NCBI GenBank assembly: GCA_007570785.1
Contig: ML660774.1
Span: forward strand, 2,467,466-2,531,465
Direction: 5' to 3'
DNA length: 64,000 nt
DNA from: Antilocapra americana
Lineage: Eukaryota > Chordata > Mammalia > Artiodactyla > Antilocapridae
The notes beneath the pieces are model-generated. The model was not told where the DNA came from and made no database searches. It saw only the letters and a list, made by a program, of their open reading frames with translations. The translations under genes were made by a program, and so were the position numbers. Shown piece by piece: positions 56,317 through 64,000 of the stretch; position 1 is the stretch's first letter, and each line of letters begins with the position of its first letter.

Positions 56317-56954
56317 AAGTGAAGACTAGATTATCTGTTCTGAAACTCTAATCTTAAATGAGGAACAATCAGACATGTATATAACAGCTGTGTGATTTTT
56401 CCTCACACACACCATGCATTTCCATGGCTTGGAAACAGTTTTGACAAAATAAATGGAGTAGAATACATCTGAAGGGCAAATCAATGACTGTATGCAGCAG
56501 AAGCCTACTGCCAGTCTCAGCTGTCAGATACTGAATTATCAGTTTCCTGGTTGATACACCGTAGCTATTTCATTTACTCTTTTAAAAATCGCTCTCTCTG
56601 GATAACAACGAAAGAAAGACAACAAGTATTAATATTGAAGGAAGTCCCCTGTACAAGCTCTTTGGTAAACAGAAATAAAAAATAAATAAAGAAAAAAAGA
56701 TCAAACTTTGCGGGAGTTCAGTGTTTGTACGGTGTTGTTCAGGATGATACATTCAACACCCATACCTGGCTTTGCTATGTTCAATTTTCCTAAGCACACC
56801 ATTACATACAATGTTTTATTCCTTTTTTATTTTTTCTAGCACATCATGGTCAACATAAAGGATGTGTGTAGCCTTAAAAAGTTTCATTTTACTTTTATCA
56901 TACAAGAATTGTGGTAATAAATGGTATAACCAGTGTTGCTAATATTAAAATAAT
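56317..56954. other. Unassigned sequence
   Basis: No gene or repeat recognised. Confidence 0.4.
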
Positions 56955-58557
56955 TAGGTGGCAAGAATACACAGAAGAAATACATAAAATGATCTTAATA
57001 ACCCAGATAACCAGATGGTGTGATCACTCACCTAGAGTCAGATCCTGGACTGTGAAGCCAAAGGGGCCTTAGTTTGCATCACAACAAATGAAACTAGTTG
57101 AGCTGATGGAATTAACAGCTGAACTATTTCAAGTCCTAAAAGATGATGCCATTAAAGTGCTGCACTCAATATGTCAGCAAACTCTGACATATTTCAATGT
57201 GTCTGAAAACTCAGCAGTGGCCACAGGACTGGAAAAGTTTAGTTTTCATTCCAATCCCAAAGAAGGGCAATGCCAAAGAATATTCAAACTACCACATAAT
57301 TAAACTCATTTCACATGCTAGCAAAGTAATGCTCAAAATCCTTCAAGCTAGGCTTTGAAAGTACATGAACTAAGAAATTCCAGATGTACAAGCTGGATTT
57401 AGAAAACTCAGAGGAACCAGAGAGCAAACTTCTAACATATTATGGATCATAATAAAGAGAATTCCAGGAAAACATCTACTTCTGCTTCATTGACTATTCT
57501 AGTGGTTTTGACTGTGTGGATCACAACAAATTGTGGAAAATTCTTGAAGATATGGGAATACCAGACCACCTTACTTGCCTCCTGCAAAATCTGTATACAG
57601 GTAAAAAAGCAACAGTTAGAACCAGACATAGAACAATGGACTGGTTCAAAATTGGGAAAGAAGTATGACAAGGCTGTATATTGTCACCCTACTTATTTAA
57701 CTTATTTATACAGTACATCATGCAAAATGCCAGGCTGGAAGAAGCACAGGCTGAAATCAAGATTGCTGAGAGAAACAACAATACCCTCCAATATGTAAAT
57801 GAGGCCACCCTTATGGCAGAAAGCAAAGGGGAACTAAAGGGCCTCTTGATGAAAGTAAAAAAGGAGAGTGAAAAAGCAGGCTTAAAACTCAACATTCAAA
57901 AAACTAACATCATGGCATCCAGTCCCATCACTTCATAGCATATAGATGGGGAAACAATAGAAACAGTGACAGACTATTTTGCTGGGCTCCAAAAATCACT
58001 GCAGATTGTGACTGCAACCATGAAGTTAAAAGACATTTGTTCCTTGTAAGAAAAGCTATGACAAACCTAGATAGCATATTAAAAAGCAGAGACATTACTT
58101 TCTACAATGGTCTGTATAAGCAAAGCTATGTTTTTTTTTCCGGTAGTCATGTACAGATGTAAGATCTGGACAATAAAAATGGCTGAACAATGAAGAAGTG
58201 ATGCTTTCAAATGTGGTGCTGGAGAAGACTCTTGAGAGTACCTTTAACTGCAAAGAAATCAAACCAGTCAATCCTAAAGGAAATCAACCATGAATATTCA
58301 TTGGAAGGTCTGATGATAAAACTGAAGGTCAAGTCCTTTGGCCACCTGATGCAAATAACTGACTCACTGGAAAATACTCTGATGCTGGGAAAGCCTGAAG
58401 GCAGGAGGACAAGAGGACGACAGAGAATGAGATGTCGTTCATTCACTGTACATGTACATGACTTTGTTCAAGTTCTAGGAGATGGTGAAGGATAGGGAAG
58501 CCTGGTGTGCTACAGTCCATGGGGTTGCAAAGAGTCAGACACAACTGAGTGACTAAA
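56955..58557 (+). mobile_element. BovB LINE, linker to 3' end
   Basis: Starts at AGGTGGCAAGAATACACAGA and ends CACAACTGAGTGACTAAACA. Two frames cover the RT (57442-57798 and 57681-57938). The catalytic site at 57792-57803 reads YVNE in place of YADD, so both Asp are gone, and several stops precede it. Low similarity to the others suggests an older copy. Confidence 0.92.
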
Positions 58558-59428
58558 CAAAAACAATTAACTGAGGAAACAATATCAAGTAGAAAACTTG
58601 GGGGGACATTTCCAGAGCAAAATAGGAATGTACATATCCATTTTGATCCAGGTAGAATAAATATTTACATAGCCAACACTGGAAGATAACACATAAAGAA
58701 AAGTATCTCTAACCACCTTGATATCTTCATTTGAAATCCCTGGCCATTCTGTCTTCTCATTATTCTCCTGGGACTATGCATGCTATGCTTTTTCATCACA
58801 ACTTTATTTGCAATGCCTCTTATCTCTTGCCAAGCAGAGCTCTGATTTCTACACACCTTTCTATTTCGGCAAGACATTAGAGCTTCTTATCATTTACATT
58901 TCAAAGTGATCTTAGATAAGTAGAAGAACTCAGAGTTCAGCTCTTACCAGGATGATACTCTTTGAAATATCCACTCCGATATTGTCCTTGAAATAACATC
59001 TGTAGCCAGCCATCATTTTTTCCCCAATTCTGCTGTGACTTTTCTACCTAATTAAATAAAAAAAATAAATAAAAACACTTTTTTAACCCTGGAATACATC
59101 TGTTAAGCTAATTGAAGAATTGTCTCAATATTGCCTGCAGGCATACATAAATACTATATAAAACATACCATTATTATGGGCTAACATTACTAAAAAACAC
59201 ATGATGGTCAAAATTGTTTTGCAGTTACATACTTGCTTCATTTTATTTATTTATTATCATAATGAATACATTTCACAATTATTGTCTTATTCTCCAATGC
59301 CAAATCCATAAATGAGGATTCCGGGAAATACTCTGGAGAATTGGTTTTGGTAGAGTATTATTATTTTCAATGTTAAATAGCAGTATGTGCTTAAAAGACC
59401 ACTCTATTTTACCTGGTATAAATTAAGA
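58558..59428. other. Unassigned sequence
   Basis: No gene or repeat recognised. Short frames on both strands at 58665-58909 overlap each other and show no domain. Confidence 0.4.
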
Positions 59429-60006
59429 TTTGAAAAAGACAGTTTATAGAATGGGAGAAAATACTGGCAACAATGTGACTGACAAGTCATTATTTTCCAA
59501 AATATACAAATAATTCATATAATTCAATATCTAAACAACAAGCAACCCAATTGTAAAACAGGCAGAAGATCTAAATAGACATATCTTCAGAGAAGACATA
59601 CAGATGGTTAAGAATCACATGAAAAGATGTTCAACATCACAGATTGTCAGAGAAATGCAAACGAAACCACAATGAGACATCACTTCACCAGTCAGAACAC
59701 CATCATCAAACTCTACGAATAATAAACGTTGAAGAGTGTGTGGAGGAAAAAGAGCCCTCCTACACTGTTGGTAGGAATGTAAATTGGTATAGTCACTGTG
59801 GAGAACAGTATGGAGGTTCCTTAAGAAAACTAAAAATAGAGCTACCATATGATCCTGCAATCCCATTCCTGAGCATGCATCTCAAGAAAACCATTATTTG
59901 AAATGATATAAACATCCCAAAGTTCACTGCAAATCTGTTAATAATAGCCAAGACACAAGAAGCAACCTAAACATTGACCAATAGATGAATGGTAAAGAAG
60001 ATGTGA

Positions 60007-60041
<35 letters not shown>

Positions 60042-60462
60042 GTAATACCACTCAGCCATAAAAAAAGAATGAAACAACACCATTTGCAGCGATATGGATG
60101 GACCTAGAGATTACCATATAGACAGTATCACTTATATATGGGCTCTCAAAAAAAAAAGTTTATACAAAGGAGCTTATATACAAATTTACAGTTACCAAAG
60201 GGGAAAGTTAGAGGAGAGATAAATTAGCATGTTGGAATTAGCATATACACACTACTATGTATAAAACAGATAATCAATAAGCACCTAGTGTATACCACAG
60301 AGAATTAAAGTTGACATTTTATAATAACCTATAAGGGAAAAGAATCTGAAGAAGAACACATACACAGCATGCACGGCTAAGTGATTCAGTATAGATATCA
60401 CTAACACAGCACTGCAAATCAGAACTAAAAAATTAAAAATAAATTTAAAAATAAATTAATAG
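59429..60462 (+). mobile_element. L1, ORF2 C-terminus and 3' UTR
   Basis: ATAGAATGGGAGAAAATACT, ATCACATGAAAAGATGTTCA, ATTGGTATAGTCACTGTGGA, CCATATGATCCTGCAATCCC, TTTGCAGCGATATGGATGGA and the 3' UTR phrase CTACTATGTATAAAACAGAT, ending in A/T-rich repeats. Moderately decayed; an (AC)n has grown inside. Confidence 0.87.
60009..60039. repeat. (AC)n microsatellite in L1
   Basis: Fifteen AC units replacing the ATACACAATG phrase of L1. Confidence 0.95.
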
Positions 60463-61280
60463 AAGGAACTGGACAATATATAATGAACATAGAAAGAAAG
60501 TACTAATTTTCAGCAATTCTATCATTACCCAACCAAACACTGAAACTTACACTTTTGAAAAACAAATTAAGCCCAGATTCTTCCTTCAGTGTAGCACGAA
60601 ACTGCAGAATCCATTCTTGATTTAACATTTCAAAACTAATTTATGAAATTTGTATATTATCTTTTGCTAAGTGATAAAATATATTTCAAAAATAAAAAAC
60701 AGCATTATTTTAAATGGAGAAGGCTGCTGCAGCAAAGATTATTATTCTTATAAAATGCCTATTTTCTCTTTTGAAGGGAAAGAAAACCTGGGATTTAGCG
60801 TGAAACTTAGCCATGTGTGGAAGAATTTTATTCCCCACCCTTCCTTGCAGTAGAAGCACCTAGATCTGAAGGCAGGAATTATAACATTATCACATATTGG
60901 AAGCATAAATATCTGAAGATAGTACTCCCATCAGTCTTGTGGGGATGGATAAAATTAAAAGACTAGAAATTTCCAAAGTTTTAAAATAAAATAAATGATC
61001 AACCTACAAAATGCTTCCTTCTAAAAGCAATGGTCCAGTAGTAATACTAAGATATTATCAGAAAGAACAACAATTTAAAATTGTTGAACTGAATAACTGG
61101 AAAGACTGGAGAAAACAGCAGCAGATTTTTTTCTCACTTATGTTTGTGATAGCAATATAATACTATGAAAAGTCAATATTCCATTAATTAATCTATGAAA
61201 CAGATGTAATATCAATAAAAACCCAGAAAATTTCTTAGGAGATTTGCTAAATATTATAATATTTATCTCTCTTTCTCTCT
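60463..61280. other. AT-rich background, nothing recognised
   Basis: No repeat or coding feature identified. Confidence 0.45.
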
Positions 61281-61392
61281 TTAGTGCTAAGTTGTGTCCG
61301 ACTCTTGCAACCACATGGACTGTAGCCTGCCAGGCTCCTCTGTTCATGGGATACTCCAGGCAAGAATACTGGAGTGGGCTGCCATTTTCATC
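61281..61392 (-). mobile_element. Bov-tA SINE, 3' body only
   Basis: GTGCTAAGTTGTGTCCGACT, CCATGGACTGTAGCCTGCCA-type body with AAGAATACTGGAGTGGGCTG; stops before the head. Confidence 0.88.
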
Positions 61393-61974
61393 TACATAAC
61401 ATTTATACATACTACTAAAGATCTTAATACGAATCACCCTTTTTTTTGAAAAAAGAAGAAAGAGAAAGTCTTTCTCTAATAGCTAACAACACATTATGTT
61501 AACAAAGACATTATGGCATTTTCACAAGAACAAACAAAGTGACCGATGTGGTAGAACAGAAAATTCAGAGATAGAGTCAATATCTATTTAATTAGGTATC
61601 AAGAAATAAGCGGAGAAAGATGACTTGTTTAGGAGAAGATAAAAAAGCTGGCAAACCATATTAAAAAATAATAATAATAATATTGCTTTCCTACTTACAA
61701 TGATTTACAGAGTTGAAATTTAAAAATGTAGCACATGAAGGAATATTATCAACATTATTAATAATCACGAACATTAAAAGTTAAACCATAACTGTCACTC
61801 TTCTTCTATTAGATTAGCAAAATTTAGAAAATTGGCTAATGTCAAGTATTGGCCCCAATGCAGGGAAAGGAAACTTTTAGCAATGCTTTTAGTGTGAACA
61901 TTTGTTATTCTGGAAAGCATTATCTCATATTTTCAGTTATAGACATTAATCATACATAATTCATAATAATTTTC
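61393..61974. other. AT-rich background, possible old repeat
   Basis: TTAGATTAGCAAAATTTAGA and GTCAAGTATTGGCCCCAATG near 61807-61864 resemble an old L1 ORF2 phrase on the plus strand. Too short to call. Confidence 0.35.
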
Positions 61975-62335
61975 ACTAAGTTTTGCTATGGCAACCAATG
62001 GCTCCCAAATTTCAGTGACTAAAAATAATAAAGTTTATTTCTTGCTCATGTTACATGTCAGTTGCTGATTGGTTTTGACTCTGCTCAACTCAGTTTCATT
62101 TGTCTTCATATGTCTTACACATGTCTTCATTCTTGGCTCTGGGGGAAGTAGGGGCCAGATTTGGGATATGCATTTTCATGACAGAAGGCAAAACAGGAAG
62201 GGACTTGAGCCTAAGCTCACAGAGGCTCTTAGAGCTTCCAGTTTGAACATAAATGTCATTTTCACTCACCTCTTTATTAATCAGTGCAATTAAGATAGAT
62301 ATACCTTCCATTAGAAGGCACTGTGAGTCATATCA
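61975..62335 (+). mobile_element. Ancient interspersed repeat, class unclear
   Basis: GCTCCCAAATTTCAGTGACT, AGTTTATTTCTTGCTCATGT, TACATGTCAGTTGCTGATTG and TTAGAGCTTCCAGTTTGAAC follow an old mammalian repeat order (CAGTGGCTTAAAACAAC, TTTATTTCTCGCTCATG). I cannot assign the class. Confidence 0.45.
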
Positions 62336-62773
62336 CGTGGGTGGCGCGATATGGGGAGTGAATAATTAATAACAATAATATAAGTTGTCATATATACACT
62401 ATGATCTAATCATTTATTCTGGGGTACATACCCAAGTTTTCAAGCAAACAGTAAAGTGACACATACTACAATAATTATGCACCATTCCTCATGGTGTCAG
62501 TGGTCTGGATACAAATTGCATGTTCGTTCCTAAAGGATACACAATTGGCAATGAATTTTTACCATGAGGAATTATTAGAAGAGTAATTACAAGCAACGAA
62601 TTAATGTGTAAATAATTATCTGAATCAATTTTAAAATACAAAATACTTGATGAGAAAGCAATGGCAACTATACAATGTATTAAATTTCTTAAAATACTTG
62701 TGTCATCAAACAGTATTTTATCAAAAAAAATACTTAAGAAAAGGACTGCACAAACTACAATGCTGTACAAATT
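62336..62773. other. AT-rich background, nothing recognised
   Basis: A 98-codon minus frame (62489-62785) is Ile/Leu/Ser-rich without a recognisable domain. Confidence 0.4.
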
Positions 62774-62806
62774 GAGGAAAGACACAACTGAGCAACTAAA
62801 CTGAAC
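62774..62806 (+). mobile_element. BovB 3' tip, about 33 bases
   Basis: GAAAGACACAACTGAGCAAC followed by TAAACTGAACAGAA is the extreme 3' end of BovB. It may be the shortest BovB insertion here, or a SINE tail, since Bov-A shares this end with BovB. Confidence 0.55.
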
Positions 62807-62827
62807 AGAACTAATTAACTCAACTAT

Positions 62828-63043
62828 ATGTCACTGTGTGTGTGTGTGCTGACTCTTTGCAACCCAATAGATCACAGCCCTCCAGGCTCCTCTGTCCTTC
62901 TCTATCCCACAAAATGGGATCTGGAGTGGGTCGTCATGCCCTCCTCCAGGAGATCATCTTCACCCAAGGATGGAATCCCATGCCTCTGTGTCTCCTGCAC
63001 TGGCAGGTGGATTCTTAACCACTAGTGCCACCTGGGAAATCCA
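62828..63043 (-). mobile_element. Bov-tA SINE with short (TG)n
   Basis: A TG run at the left, GCTGACTCTTTGCAACCCAA, TGGAGTGGGTCGTCATGCCC, CACTGGCAGGTGGATTCTTA and head GCCACCTGGGAAATCCA. Carries a short insertion near 62915. Confidence 0.87.
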
Positions 63044-63059
63044 TATTTCACTGTAGTAC

Positions 63060-63290
63060 AAGTAACTGAAATTCTTTCAAAAACTTGGATCATAGAGGAA
63101 TTATCTCTGACCCATGAAATTAAATTAAAATCCAATAACAAAATAACCATATTTAGATATTGAAAATATAATATATATATCTTAACATATGAAGATATAA
63201 TAGGTATGGCAAAACTACAGTGAAAATCCAGAAAATACTGAACACCAATTTCTAAATAAAAACACTGGGAGGAAAAGAGGGAAAAAGAAG
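63060..63290 (+). mobile_element. Possible old L1 ORF2 trace
   Basis: CATGAAATTAAATTAAAATC, CAATAACAAAATAACC and CAATTTCTAAATAAAAACAC resemble an ORF2 phrase (GAATTAAATTAGAAATCAATAACA...). Weak. Confidence 0.3.
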
Positions 63291-63644
63291 TGGATGAGAG
63301 TTGTATGTGCCTCATGTTGAGTACTACTTCTATCTGCTCTCTATTTCATTTTTAAATTTTGTACATAAAATATTTCATCTTTTATTATTTAATCATTTTT
63401 TTAAATTACTGTTGTTTATTATGGAAGTGGAAAGAGCAATAATATCTTTTTTAGCATATTTCCCTCATTCATAATAAGGAGATTAATAAAAGATATTTAA
63501 TCATTTTTGAATTATTAATGTCTTTTTTAAGAAAAGCTGATGACGATCTTAACTGAGATAGTGGGGATTGAATAAGGCTATAGTAGAAGATATAAGTAGA
63601 AAAGAAAAAAATACATGAAAAAATACTTTAACAACTGGTAACAG
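63291..63644. other. AT-rich background, nothing recognised
   Basis: No gene or clear repeat. Confidence 0.4.
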
Positions 63645-64000
63645 TAACTAGTAAAGTAATGAGTAAAGTAATTCTCAAAATTCTACAAGCCAGGCTTCAA
63701 CAATACACAAACTGTGAAATTCCAGATGTTCAAACTGGTTTTAAAAAAGGCAGGGGAAGCAGAGATCAAATTGCCAACACTTTATGGATCATAGAAAAAG
63801 CAAGAGGGTTCCAGAAAAACATCTACTTCTGCTTTATTGACTATGCCAAAGCCTTTGTCTGTGTGGATCACAATAAACTGTGGAAAATTCTGAAAGAGAT
63901 GGGCATACCAGACCACCTAACCTGCCTCTTGAGAAACCTGTATGCAGGTCAGGAAGACACAGTTAGAACTGGACATGGAACAACAGACTGGTTCCAAATA
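63645..64000 (+). mobile_element. BovB LINE RT, runs off right edge
   Basis: An open plus frame reaches the window end and covers the N-terminal RT: ILKILQARLQQYTN, VQTGFKKGRGSRDQIANT, FCFIDYAKAFVCVDHNKL, GHGTTDWFQI. Motif A keeps its invariant first Asp; the second conserved Asp (AFD) is Val. The start shows a small duplication of AGTAAAGTAAT. One of the better preserved RT segments here; the rest lies outside the window. Confidence 0.93.

Noticed and set aside
1..64000. CRISPR arrays, bacterial operons, phage genes
   Set aside because: No regularly spaced direct repeats with unique spacers, no ribosome-binding-site-led gene series. The repeat content is that of a ruminant genome.

Overview
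The window looks like nuclear, non-coding, repeat-rich DNA of a pecoran ruminant (cattle, sheep, goat or a close relative). Three repeat groups point there together: the RTE-type LINE BovB, the tRNA-Glu-derived SINE Bov-tA with its Bov-A body, and older CHR-1/CHR-2 SINEs shared more widely among cetartiodactyls. L1 copies with the ruminant-type 3' UTR, MIR, an MER5A-like piece and an MLT1-like LTR complete the picture. The base composition is AT-rich. I find no host exon, rRNA, tRNA, CRISPR array or bacterial-type operon. The longer open frames lie inside LINE copies or are antisense shadows of them, and every LINE coding region is truncated, frameshifted or interrupted. Family names come from recognising the sequences by eye, so boundaries are good to about 5-20 bases unless target-site duplications (TSDs) are given.

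Layout. 1-4.6 kb: an old L1 ORF1 piece, a Bov-tA, then three minus-strand BovB blocks. 4.6-9.7 kb: AT-rich background with MIR, three Bov-tA (two of them tail to tail) and an L1 3' end. 9.7-12.8 kb: an L1 carrying a Bov-tA and a BovB. 12.8-20.4 kb: scattered SINEs, a 3' BovB fragment, a self-inverted BovB with a near-perfect 48-base inverted repeat, CHR-2, and a Bov-tA dimer. 20.4-32.6 kb: a younger L1 whose poly-A abuts an opposed BovB piece, a 148-base BovB 3' end with clean TSDs, an old L1 including a GC-rich 5' part, further L1 3' ends and long (TA)n tracts. 32.6-41 kb: a BovB followed by an old L1 carrying four later insertions. 41-45.7 kb: a BovB with a 16-base TSD that is itself hit by an L1 carrying a long C tract, then an L1 hit by a BovB. 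47.1-49.7 kb: a four-layer nest, MLT1-like LTR < CHR-1 < BovB < BovB 3' end. 50-64 kb: single insertions in AT-rich background, with a last BovB reverse-transcriptase block running off the right edge.

Adding my spans, BovB makes up roughly a quarter of the window. There are no genes working together here. What the sequence records is insertion history: nesting order and TSDs allow relative dating, and several copies share or show distinct lesions in the reverse-transcriptase active site. I did not find a convincing new biological system. The most interesting items are the four-layer nest, the self-inverted BovB hairpin, a one-base deletion at the catalytic YADD motif shared by three BovB copies, and the L1 poly-A/BovB junction.
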